A stretch of 64,000 nucleotides of DNA from Argentina anserina (lineage: Eukaryota > Streptophyta > Magnoliopsida > Rosales > Rosaceae): the NCBI RefSeq assembly GCF_933775445.1, contig NC_065877.1, forward strand, positions 29,264,001 to 29,328,000. Reading direction: 5' to 3'. Below are positions 13,828-24,495 of the stretch, piece after piece. A program made the translations under genes and the position numbers. The notes under the pieces were generated by a model that saw only the letters and a list, made by a program, of their open reading frames with translations, made no database searches and had not been told where the DNA came from. Position 1 is the stretch's first letter. Each line of letters starts with the position of its first letter.

Positions 13828-14241
13828 GTCCTCCGGTGAGTTATGATCACCCGAAGGCGGTTCCGATCAACGTCGACAAAAATCCAGGGGTGGTGGTGGT
13901 CGAACAGGTGGATTCCAACGTCAGAGGTGGATGTTTATGGCGGTGGTCAAATCACGGAGGTCCAGCCAGTGACATTTTCGAAGAAGCTGAAGTCGACGGT
14001 GTCCCCTACTTTTGTGATTGCGTTCGATCGGAGCAGCGAGGACGACACTACCAAGGAGATGGAGGGGTTGGAGTCGGCGACTGTTTCACCGATGTCGGTG
14101 AGTGGATTTGAGGAGAGAGCAGTAGAGAGCGGCGCCGGGGGTAGAGAAGGCAGCCGGCAGGAAAGAAAGGAGCAGCAGGAGCTCCAAAAAACGTCTGCCG
14201 AAAAAAAAAGGAAACCTAGAAAAACAGAGCCGTTTTTTCTT

Positions 14242-14253
14242 GCTCTGATACCA
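14242..14253 (-). other. Copia primer binding site (initiator tRNA-Met)
   Basis: The minus strand reads TGGTATCAGAGC, the complement of the 3' end of plant initiator tRNA-Met. It directly abuts the 5' LTR. Confidence 0.9.
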
Positions 14254-14371
14254 AGATGAAAGTATATTAATTGAATTGATATCTTACACTTGATTTGTTC
14301 TATATATATAATCAACTTAGATACTATACAAATCACGGAGCCCGTGATTTCCTCCTCTAATCACGCTAACA
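14254..14371 (-). repeat. Copia 5' LTR
   Basis: In the element's direction it starts TGTTAGCGTGATTAG and ends TTTCATCT, directly before the primer site. The extra TCT after TTTCA is shared with the other LTR, and the GGACT target duplication fits only if it is counted as LTR. Confidence 0.88.
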
Positions 14372-14376
14372 GGACT

Positions 14377-15344
14377 AAGATTCAAGGCGAAGTTGATTGA
14401 GTTGGGTGATCGATGTGATTGAAATTTTTTACTTAACCAGGTTCTTCTGCAAAAATTTGGAGCCAAATTATGAGATGCCACGATATTAAAGAAAAGATGG
14501 TGCTATGTTGGCCTGTCATTGGTTTGCCACCCCCACAAGTAAGGTTTTATTTAACATCATAATTTGTCGACCTAAGTTTAAGCCTGGTAACATGCAATTT
14601 GGGTTTTTTTGTATATCCAGAAAATACATGTGGCACAATTCTAATTTCCTTGCGGTTTGGAGTTGAGACAGATAATTATAAGGAAAAGTCTCATCGGATA
14701 GAGATGGAAGATGGAGTCGAAGATTCTTGATGATGTTATTGTCTCATTGATATTATAAATTTATTTGCAAAAGGAACCAACATGAGATCGATCGTACTCA
14801 GCATTTTAGAGCCAATCTACATGAGATTATTTGGCAGTGAAGCCATGCATTCCCAGTCAGTACAGTCCAGTCCCAGTATGAGAAAAGGATCATATATAAT
14901 CGATCTCCTGCAACAAACCAAAGCAGTAGTAAATTAAGCATTATTCTTCGTATTAAGTCAAGAAAGCAATTAAGCTTCGTACACTTTCATATGATTATTT
15001 GTCTATATATTTTATACAGCAGCATATCATCCTCGTTTTTAGGACTGAAATATAGTTTGCAGCCTAGTTTAGAATTCAAGCATCATACTTCGTGAGCGAA
15101 CTGCTGCAAGGTATATAAAGTAGATCGAGGACAAACTTAATTACATGATACACTTGAATCATCTAATTGCGTCTTTTCCCAATTCCAGTACGTACTCTCA
15201 GTATTCTCTTAGATGACTAATAATGAGATATTGTTATATATGTACGTGTACGTATCAGAAAAGACCGTACCAAACCGTTATATATACAACAGTGTACTAG
15301 AAATTTCTAATATATTGTAATCCATGCAAACAGATTACGTACTA

Positions 15345-15388
<44 letters not shown>

Positions 15389-15957
15389 CACACAAACTAT
15401 TAACAAATACAAATACATAAGTACATATGCAGTAATCAAGGTTAATTATTTTGTAATATGCAGTAACATTTCTTGATAATTGATCTTCAGGTACGGTGTT
15501 TCCTTACTTGTGTCGACGACGAGGTGTTTTTCTTTTTCCTAGTTAGCCATTTGAGTTTAGGAACAGGTGTCGGCCGATGGCCACCTTGGGAGAACAAATG
15601 GGAAGACAGGTCTCCCGAAACGAACTACACTATTGTATGGATTATGGAATGGTTAATTCAAGGAGACTATACTTCCTTTCACGAATGTTGCAAGCCACAA
15701 TCCGGCCAAACGATTGTAGATATAATATATCGTCATTAGTTGGGTCGAAAGCTAAAACATGAGTACACCAAGTAGCTTCCCCATTCAAGATCTGGTGGAA
15801 TTCTGATCTGTAAAGCTAATGGCTCAGAGAAACTTTTCCTGTTAAGCTTCACCATTGATGACCTCCCTCGACATCATTCAACTCCCTTATAGTGCTGGAA
15901 ATGGGAACGTCAAACATGAAATCAAACATGAAATGACAGAATCGCATACGTCCTCCA
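14377..15957. other. Intergenic DNA with a TA microsatellite
   Basis: No gene is supported. A (TA)n run occupies 15348-15384. Short open frames around 15473-15762 match no family I know. Confidence 0.5.
15348..15384. repeat. (TA)n microsatellite
   Basis: About 18 uninterrupted dinucleotide units. Confidence 0.95.
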
Positions 15958-16320
15958 TGTTGAGAATATATATATCATATTTTGAATTATAACTTAACAC
16001 AGGGGTTTATAAGGATTTGAAGGATTTGAGACACTTCATCCATTTTCAATTGTTTTTGAATATGAACCCCAAATCACTTTATCATGGTATCAAAACGGGT
16101 TATCCACATCCACGTGTGAAGCCTAAATAACCACACGGACTCCGCGTCACCCAAAATATTGTCCACGTGTATGGCTTGAAAATCCGCCACACATGCGGGG
16201 GCGTATTGAGAATATACATCTTACATTGAGAATTATGACTTAGCTTATGAGTTTATAAGGATTTGGTCACTCAATCTATTGCCAATTGGTTTTGGATATG
16301 AACTCTAGATCACTTTATTA
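15958..16320 (+). mobile_element. TRIM-like miniature LTR retroelement
   Basis: Two related direct repeats, 15958-16084 (TGTTGAGAATATA to CTTTATCA) and 16204-16320 (TATTGAGAATATA to CTTTATTA), flank only 119 bp. The first repeat is followed at once by TGGTATCAAAACGG, whose first eight bases match a tRNA-Met primer site. The second is preceded by GCGGGGGCG, a purine-rich tract. This layout is that of terminal-repeat retrotransposons in miniature. The repeats are clearly diverged, so the copy is old, and no matching 5-bp flank was found. It lacks a 5S-like region, so it is not Cassandra. Confidence 0.72.
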
Positions 16321-16590
16321 GACTACTATGTCATAATTCTAAACGTGAGATGTTGGTTTTAGCTAGCTAGTCTTCTTATATATAGCAGTGAGATTACCTG
16401 ATAAGTGATACAGTTTACCATGTTGATCTGGTAACCACTGAGCAAGCCTAGCAACCATACGTAGACTAGACTCATACAATCTTTACTAATATACTCAGCT
16501 ACTCATATACCTGATAAATATACAAATATACCGTGCTGATCTAGTTACCAGCTGCTCCGCACCTTTGTTCTTTTCTGTCGATGACCGTTT

Positions 16591-17020
16591 ATAATAGAAT
16601 ATAATTTTATTTTGTCCTTTTGGTCTCAATATTTACTGTCATTAGATAGAAAATATCAAGCATAAATGAAGAATATAAATAACTAAATTTCGTGATATGA
16701 TAGGGTCATGAGATTAATAGAACGCCCCTTAACTTAAGTCATGCACTATAATGACTATATGCAGCACGCAAAAGTAGCTTTTATTAGAAACCAATCCAAA
16801 ATAGCAGCCACCAAAGTCCAAAGAGGTCGATTCCCCTGTCTTGAGGCCAAATATAGATACCAGCAAAAGACCTCTCGTCTGAGGCCATGACAGAGACACA
16901 ACATGCCTGAGTGCAAAAATAAGAGAAAACCTAACTAGCTTCAGCATTCGAACTATGATAGGAGAGACCAACATTTCCCGTTGGCCTTCATAAACAAAAC
17001 TGTGAAAGGTGATCAGCTAA
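16591..17020. repeat. Left arm of a large inverted repeat
   Basis: This arm is the reverse complement of 17608-18010 along most of its length. Shared blocks include TTTACTGTCATTA, GATATGATAGGGTCATGAGA, CGCCCCTTAACTTAAGTCAT and AAACTGTGAAAGGTGATCA. It is a non-coding, possibly fold-back element; I cannot name the family. Confidence 0.8.
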
Positions 17021-17607
17021 TCAAGCTATTAGTGCTGTCATATACATACAGAAACTCAATATTACATTCAGGTGAATCTACAACTCAAACAGAAGCTAGG
17101 AGTGATATTATTGAGTTACATATATGCATTGTGTGAATTAATGTACAACTGAATGACCAACTGTACATATATACATGTATTCAAAAGTAAGTATGATAAA
17201 TGAACTTGTGTCTAAACCTGTAACTATATGACAAGTGGAAAACAGAAGTTTGATACATTTTCATCTCAAGCCTTGACAAAATGCATGACAAGTCACAAGA
17301 AATGGCATTAGCATTTGACCATTTACTTAATTTTTCCACTGACATAAACCAAGTTTTTGCTTTTCTAATCCATGTCGGAAGATATGAACCAAATGAAATA
17401 GAAACCAAAACAACTAAGAGGCAACGATAGCGGGCTTGGATTGCAAAGTCATGAAAAAACAAGGATTGTGAACCTTAATTACAACAAATTACGAATTTCA
17501 GTATACTGTACGTGAATATGACAAATGTAAATAATCTTAGCGCCCCTCATTTAGAAACAACTACATACATGCTATCGCGCTTCTGTTTGTATGTTGTAGA
17601 TATAGCT

Positions 17608-18010
17608 TGATCACCTTTCACAGTTTAGTTAAAAAAGGCTAACGGGCAATGTTGTTCTCTCCTATCATGGTTCGAATGCTGAAGCTAGCTAGGTTTTCTT
17701 ATTATCCTTGCATTTGTCTGAGGGAGAGGTCCTTTGCTGTTATCTATATTTGGCCTTAAGACAGGGCAATCGATCTCTTAATTTGGACTTTGGTGGCTGC
17801 TATATTTGGATTAGTGTTTTATCAAAGCTACTTCACTTGCTGCATATAGTGCATGACTTAAGTTAAGGGGCGTTCAACTAAATCTCATGACCCTATCATA
17901 TCATGAAATTTAGTCCTCTACCTTCTATATTTATACTACACATTTACTTCGTAATGACAGTAAATATTGAGACCTAAGGGGCAAAATAAAATTAGATTCT
18001 ATTACAAACG
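17608..18010. repeat. Right arm of the large inverted repeat
   Basis: Pairs with 16591-17020; the spacer is about 590 bp. A LINE has inserted about 75 bp beyond its outer end. A weaker copy of part of this arm, same strand, is at about 30210-30420. Confidence 0.8.
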
Positions 18011-18086
18011 TAACCACCGCCTTGATAGATTTTAGATAACTTAGTTTATCAATATTTATTGAGATAGTGGAGAAAACTAACGAATG

Positions 18087-18599
18087 GTTGTTGGGGCATG
18101 GGGTTCTCCTCCTTTGACTATCCCTTTGCTTGTTGAGTTTTTTTTTAGGTCATTTCAAGCGAGGTGAGCGACACATGGTCTTTTGGAGTTGGTGGTGTCT
18201 TCGTGGCGATCGTTGTGGTGGCGTGGTGCAGTGGTGGTTCGCAACTCTTAAGAGGTGGAGATGGTAATTTGGTTGGGTTGGCGTTTGGGCTTAGGGTTTG
18301 GTTTTTAGTGGGCCGTAATATGTTAGGCTAGTGTTAGGCTTGTCCTGGTTTTAGTTTGTTTAGTTTTGGTCATTAATTTTTCTTTTGGTTCGTTTCTGTT
18401 TCACCTAATTCATGCTTGTCATGGTTTTAGTTTTTCTTTTTCTTGCATGGTGTGGAAGTAGATTTAATTGTTGGTTTATTCTATGTATCACTATGGTACG
18501 TGTACCATGAAGCCTTGCATATCCTTGGTAGCGTGCGGATATGTAATGACCTCACTGGTTTGAGTTTGCCATCTATGAATGAATTCTATCTTTAAAAAA
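18087..18599 (+). mobile_element. 5'-truncated LINE (L1-type) 3' end
   Basis: The segment ends with ATGAATGAATTCTATCTTT and a poly(A) tract, as plant L1 elements do. It is flanked by a perfect 14-bp target duplication, AAAACTAACGAATG, at 18073-18086 and 18600-18613. About 0.5 kb of 3' untranslated sequence remains and no reverse transcriptase is left. Confidence 0.85.
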
Positions 18600-18686
18600 A
18601 AAACTAACGAATGTGGATATACATAATAGAAAACTAGGTTGTACCAAAATAACTTCACTTTTGGGTTATAAGAAAGAAAACAACGT

Positions 18687-19031
18687 GTCATTGGTTAGGG
18701 GTTCGATCATTGGCGAATGCATTACACACCTCTTTGTTTTTAACTGGGCCACAATATGGGCCTGAGTTGGGACATTGAAGACATTATTGTGGCTAGGGCA
18801 CACAGTGAAATTCCGGGTTGGAACAATTTCACATGGGCTCCGTCAGGGATTAATCTCATGTCGGAGGTATTACCTTCGGTCGTGGGGATACCCTGATGTC
18901 CGGTTTCTAAACTGACCTCTTCACTTTGGTATGCAACGGTGTACCACCGTGGAGCATTAGGGGGTTGTCATCAGATAGGTTGCCTTCAGGCCTTACATAG
19001 AAAATGTCTTGGAACTGAAAAAAAAAAAAAC
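18687..19031 (+). mobile_element. SINE-like retroposed segment
   Basis: A 345-bp segment ends in a run of 13 A and is bounded by AACAACGT at 18679-18686 and 19032-19039. A box-B-like GGTTCGATCAT lies near its start, but no box A was found at normal spacing, so the copy may be 5'-truncated or the call may be wrong. Confidence 0.45.
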
Positions 19032-19039
19032 AACAACGT

Positions 19040-20006
19040 TTACAGTTGGAAACAGATGAACTAAGAAAACTCACCCATAATTTGTTGATGGTACATGGCG
19101 AATTAACTTGTATCCCAAACTTCAGTCTTGAGGAGTCTTGGACAGTGTTGGAGGGAGAGAAGTTTCATTTGAATATCAATAATAATAAAAAGACAAGAAT
19201 AGTGTCTTTCCTTTACGGTGATAACTTATAGTAATGATCATAGCAGTTTCAAGAATATTGGTTGCATCATTTGCCCGATAAGTTAATGAGAATGTAAAAT
19301 CTTTCCTTTTATGGCAATAAGTTATAGTTGTGAACTCGCGATCATTCTAACATTGATTATATTGTCTGCTCGATCTATGGATGCCCAATTAGTTAAACAA
19401 TTCACGACAATTTGTATTACAATCCGTATCAATCATAATATTTGCGTCATAGTTGTAAAGTTTGATTTATATTAGCTCAAACTTTGAAAATCTTGGTCTT
19501 CCCTGGATATCGTTAGCATTAGGGCACTTCCTGTATATTTGTTACTGCACATATTGTTGGAGAGGGGAGACGACAATACTCATAATTGTTAACTGGTCTT
19601 GTTAACGTACTTCAACTAGCTCCATTTGTTACTTCAACTAGCTCCTTTTTTTAACAACTCAGTAAGAAATGGTGACAAATCACAGTAAACTTATATCATA
19701 TGCCAAACATAGATAATAACAACTTGAATAATGAATATAGGAAATTACATGTTTTTATTGCATATAAAAATTACAATACTTAGTAGAGTATAGACCATCT
19801 AAATATACGAATCTCTAATCTCATAGTAGCAGGATTAAAACCATTATTCCGAACTCAACTATGTGATCAGAAATATGAATTTCACCAGGACATCGACTTA
19901 GATGAGAGAACATGCAGTAATTTATGCCCCAATAAACAGGGAAAAGAATAAAGATATGCATAAATTATGAAATGGTAATGAGGTGTAGATATTCGTCAAA
20001 ACAGTC
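19040..20006. other. Intergenic DNA and 3' region of the rhamnose synthase
   Basis: AT-rich. The part near 19735-20006 probably includes the 3' UTR of the gene on the minus strand. No other gene is supported. Confidence 0.45.
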
Positions 20007-22127
20007 TTAATTTGCTGCTCCACCAGCAGATGTTTTCTTGTTGGGCTCAAAGACGTATTTAATCAACGACTCCTTAATTGTCAATAGTTCAGGGAACTCT
20101 TTCTTCAACTTGGATGCATCCATCTCATTGTTACTTCTTGGTGCCACAATAACCTTGGCTTGTTCTTCCAATGTAAAATTACACCACTTGAAACTGGGGT
20201 CTATGTACTTCTTGTACATCTCCAGGATCTCATTGTGACTCACAACGCCAGGGTTTGTGAAGTTCCAGATACCCTTCAAGTTCCTCTTGGCCATCTCCAC
20301 TGAAATTGGTAGAAGCTCATCCAAGATAGTCATGCTGTTGGGAATATCAACCACTTTGTTGTACTTTGAGATCTTCGTGATGAAGTTACGCGGATTGTTG
20401 AGATCAGATGATATAGGCATTCGAACTCTAAGAGTACATACACTGTCATATTCTTTCAAAAGCTCTTCGACCTGCAACAAAAAATGGAGTCAGATATAAG
20501 TTTGTAGCTATGCTGAAAACTTACCAAAAGATAACGATATATAGATACATACCATGGCTTTAGTTTTGGAATAGAATGAGCCAGTGAAATTTGGCGTATC
20601 TTCCTCCTTGAACCCAATTCCTGATTTTAATGGATGAGCAGCATCGTACTCAAAGATACATCCAGTCGCATAATTCATCATGAGGAGGTTGTGCTCTCTG
20701 CAGACATCAGCCAAGGTCAATGTACCCGCCACATTGGTCCGAATTGTTTCTGGTTTATGAGATTCACACCAATCCACATTGGGTCTGCCAGTCACTCCAG
20801 CAGCATTGAAAACATGGGTTGGCTTAACCCTCAGAATATCAGCCAAGATCTGTGAACGTTCCTGGAGTCGCCCTCGTCCATACTCATACGGTATCCCTTG
20901 CTTCTCACATATTTTCCCAAGAAGGCCCCCAATCCACCCAGTTCTCCCATAGATCAGGAACTTCAGAGATGACTTCTGAGTAGAAAGAATGCTCCTAGGA
21001 ACTGGAACAACCACTTTGCTCTGACTAGAATCAGCTGCTGACAAAGGGGAATCGGAATTGCTTGTATCAGACCCATCAAAGTTTCCTTCAATTCCAGGAA
21101 CCATCAGCATTCTGGGATGAGGGAGCAGTGCCCCAGAAACATCTCCCCACCAATGAGGATTCTTGACGTACCATTCCATTGTCTTCCTCAGACCTTCCTC
21201 CCATGCAGTACTTTCAGACCATCCCAAGTTTTTCAACTTTTGGTCATCCAAGAAATATCTTTGGTCATTAAAAGGTCTATTCTCAACAAACTTTATATAT
21301 GTATCAGGGTTCAACGAGAAGAGTTGGCAAATTTCCCTAGCAACATCAATCACCCTCCTCTCTTTCTTTGTCCCAATGTTGTAGACATGGCCTACCTCAC
21401 CCTTATGAAGAATGGTTTCAAAAGCCTCGGCTACATCCTCACAGTAAAGATAACTCCTGACATTTGATCCATCCCCGTGAATCGGAAGAGTCTTCCCTTT
21501 CATAGCCAAAAGAATAAACTTTGGAATCATCTTTTCAGGGAACTGATTGGGGCCATATACATTGTTTCCCCTGGTAGTTATCACAGGTAGCCCATATGAA
21601 CGCCCATATGCCATAACAAGCATCTCAGCCCCAGCTTTAGTCGCAGAGTAAGGGTTTGTGGGAAGAAGCTGAGAAGCCTCATGATTTCCCACCACAGCAT
21701 CCTCATCAGTCTCCCCATAAACTTCATCTGTGCTAACATGGATGAACCTTTTGATTTGGCCAGTGACTTTGCATGCTTCTAGAAGAACATGTGTGCCATA
21801 GATGTTGTTTTTAGTGAACTCAAAGCTGTTACCAAATGAGTTGTCAACATGGGTCTGGGCTGCAAAGTGCATTATTGTATCAATGGATTCGGTGATAAGG
21901 ATGAAGTTTACAAGGTCAGCGCTTCCAATGTCTCCCTTGATAAATTTGAAGTTTGGGGATGACCTCGAGGGAAGAAGGTTCTTCAGATTTGAACAATAAT
22001 CAAGCTTGTCAAGGACGACGATCTTGTATTCAGGGTAGTTCCTGATGAGCCGATTGCAAACATGGGATGCAATGAAGCCAGCAGCTCCGGTAATGAGGAT
22101 ATTTTTTGGTTTATACATAGTAGACAT
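20007..22127 (-). CDS. RHM1: UDP-L-rhamnose synthase (RHM1-like), trifunctional, two coding exons
   Basis: The cytosolic enzyme converts UDP-glucose to UDP-L-rhamnose, the donor for rhamnogalacturonan and flavonol glycosides. Coding exons are 22127-20553 and 20471-20007, giving 679 residues, close to the family's ~670. The N-terminal dehydratase domain has the NAD motif GAAGFIA (about residues 14-20), HVSTDEVYGETDED and the catalytic YSATK (about 163). A variable Ser-rich linker follows (about 360-385). The C-terminal epimerase/reductase domain has GRTGWIGG (about 390) and YSKTK (about 521). The intron sits between KAM and VEELLKEYDS. The start at 22127 (MSTMYKPKNILITG) is chosen because an AG acceptor at 22142-22141 ends a 5'-UTR intron just upstream; the in-frame ATG at 22181 would lie inside that intron. 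No damage seen. RHM1 versus RHM3 cannot be settled by eye. Confidence 0.96.
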
Positions 22128-23620
22128 ATCTGAATGCGTTCTGCAGAATACAACATGCAAATTCTGACAATAAGTCTCCAAATTTCAACTACAGGGAATA
22201 ATTATAAATATGCGTGAGAAGGGTAATGTGTACATCATAATATGATTAAACAATACAAATGATCAAAAGGAACTGAAATGAAATACAAACAATATCATAG
22301 GAAAAGTAAACATATGTTACTATGAGTTTCAAGCATCAAGCATTGCAAGCTTCCAACTAATAGATCAGAGCAGACATACAAGTATAGGTAATATGTAGCT
22401 CATTAAATCACCAAACTATAGAAATAATAAAGAGAAGAACTGGAATTTAACGAGAAGAAAATATACCACAAAAAAAAGTTCATGTGCTGCAAGTTCTAAC
22501 ATGCTCAAGACTTAAAATTTAGAAGGAACAAAAATGTGACTAATTGTCTTAATTGGTGTTTGTAAATCATCTATTGATTAGACGAAACACACGGTCAATA
22601 GAAATTATTGAATGTCGAAATTAAGAAAACTGAAATTCATGGGAAAACCGAACCTTATACTGAACGTTGTAACTAATGGTAGAGATGTACAAGACCTTTT
22701 TCAAAGATATATCATTTTCTAATCAAAGCTAAGATATATTCCCACGAGTTTACTTTGTGATCGTCAATCTAAACTTTAATCTAAAAAGTCTAGCTTAACA
22801 TTCACTACTCCGTTGAACCAGAATTTTCAAGATTCGAAGAAACAAGATCTATCCCACCAAATATTCATCCTGGTTTTCATGTACAATGTGACATTGTGAC
22901 ACAGAAGAAGCTGTAAAGATATCCAATAATGATAGACAGCGAAATTGACAGAGCGATTTGGTAAGATAACGGCACAGAATACGCAATACGCAACTTTATG
23001 AATTTACATCCACACCAGTTTTTACTACATGAGCACCACTTGTCCTGACTCCCATTTTCACAAAGAAACCAAACAATTCACATTTTCTCAACTTCAAACT
23101 TCCAAAAACAACAAGAACCCAAAAAGGAAAGCACCCAAATTTACCGGATCTAATTCAAATGCAGCACAGAACTAACTCAGATCTTACTCCCTCTACCCAA
23201 AAATTGAAACAAGTTCAAACTTTCCACAGAACTAAAACCATTAAGCATAAAGCCATAAACAGCAAAACCCACATTGATGATTGACTACAAAAACAAAAGC
23301 TTTAATGGGTGATTAGGAGATCTGGGTCTACAAATGAGGGACCAATTCCTTGATACACAACTGAGATCATTGAAATTACACCACTTTAACTCCAAAAATC
23401 ACATAAAGACAGAAACTTTACCAGTTAAAAGTTCAGGGTTGGAGTGGATCTTGGTGCCCAAATTGCTTAAAGCGTTAAAAGTTCAGGGTTGGAGTGGATC
23501 TTGGTGCCCAAATTGCTTAAAGCCTTTTCTGGTTTTTATGGTGGTAAAAAATTTAGGACAATGAAGAAGAGAAGAAGAGAAAAGACTAGAAAAGAAGAGA
23601 GGGGTTTTGAGTGTGAGGAG
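22128..23620 (-). other. 5' UTR of the rhamnose synthase with a leader intron
   Basis: In the gene's direction a donor CTG|GTAAAG at 23422/23421 and an acceptor TTCTGCAG ending at 22141 frame an intron of 1281 bp. The last 13 leader bases lie at 22140-22128. Introns in the leader are common in RHM genes. The exact transcription start is not determined. Confidence 0.7.
23424..23523. repeat. Perfect 50-bp tandem duplication in the RHM leader exon
   Basis: The 50 bases at 23424-23473 recur exactly at 23474-23523 (they begin GTTAAAAGTTCAGGG). The duplication ends one base inside the proposed exon boundary at 23422. Confidence 0.97.
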
Positions 23621-23640
23621 GGAAGGTAGTTGGAGTTGGG

Positions 23641-23679
23641 TATTTATAAATATCAGAGAGAGAGAGAGAGAGAGAGAGA
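23641..23679 (-). promoter_or_regulatory. TATA box and CT/GA tract of the rhamnose synthase promoter
   Basis: On the minus strand a (CT)n tract (23679-23655) is followed by TATTTATAAATA (about 23652-23641), about 1.5 kb upstream of the ATG and some 120 bp before the duplicated leader. This fits a core promoter. Confidence 0.65.
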
Positions 23680-23970
23680 ATTGAAATTTGGGTTTATGAA
23701 AATGCTTGGGAATATTTGATTGGACGCCTGGACCAATCAGAGCTCGCGGCGTACTGATTGTGTTTCCTGACACGATTATATACTAAACACAGATCCAAAC
23801 ACGATTAGTGAATTTTTTGAAAGGTGATGTTACCTTAAAGAGAGAGAGAGCAATTACTATGGTGAATTGTCTTGATTTACCATAGGATTCACCTCCCCTA
23901 TATCGATTCCCAAATGGCTTGAATTTAGGGGTTTATAATGCAAATCAGTTAGTAATAAAGAGATTAGAAA

Positions 23971-24487
23971 TAGGGCTGTCAATTTCGACACGACTCAAAA
24001 CCTGTATGAAATAAAACGGGTTGAACCCCCATGATTAAAAAACGGGTCAGCGGCGGGTCAACCCGCCATGACCTATTTAATAAATGGGTCAACGACGGGT
24101 TAACCCGCTAACACGAAATGAATCCGCATGACACGTTTAATAAAATAGTCGAACTAAATTATATATAAAATACGCGTACACAAGCTATTTAAAATTGTAA
24201 TATTATATGTATATAAAAGTTTAGTAAGTTTTTTCTCATTTTGAACTAGAATTTTAGATAATACAATGAATTTTTTTATTTGATTATTGTTTTAGTTAGT
24301 TATCTTATCTAAAATGATAAATATATTTATTAAATAGGTTAAACGGGTTGGAAACGGGTAACCCGTTTAATAAATAGGTTGAGTTTGGGTTTAAATTTTT
24401 GACACGATTATTAAATGGGTTGAGTTTAGGTTTACATTTTATAACACGCGAGATACCTTGATCCGACACGACCCATTGACAGCCCTA
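23971..24487. mobile_element. hAT-type MITE (517 bp)
   Basis: The ends are perfect inverted repeats, TAGGGCTGTC and GACAGCCCTA. The flanks are a perfect 8-bp duplication, ATTAGAAA, at 23963-23970 and 24488-24495, the hAT signature. The interior is rich in ACGGGT/ACCCG words and has no transposase. Confidence 0.92.
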
Positions 24488-24495
24488 ATTAGAAA

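Larger units (their letters stand above)
9069..14371 (-). mobile_element. Ty1/copia retrotransposon, full-length but decayed, short LTRs
   Basis: Two direct repeats of about 120 bp bound the element: 9069-9190 (3' LTR) and 14254-14371 (5' LTR). GGACT occurs at both flanks (9064-9068 and 14372-14376), a perfect 5-bp target duplication. Next to the 5' LTR is a primer site for initiator tRNA-Met on the minus strand. The order protease, integrase, reverse transcriptase, RNase H is that of Ty1/copia. The coding region has several in-frame stops. The first half of gag lies in the wrong orientation, so an internal inversion is likely. The element cannot code for its own movement as it stands. Confidence 0.92.

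Noticed and set aside
13836..14336. Overlapping frames on both strands before the copia primer site
   Set aside because: They fall in the untranslated leader of the element and share nothing with known proteins.
15473..15762. Two overlapping plus-strand frames
   Set aside because: No start context, splice partner or recognisable family.
20634..21999. Plus-strand frames inside the rhamnose synthase
   Set aside because: They are shadows of a clearly conserved coding exon on the other strand.
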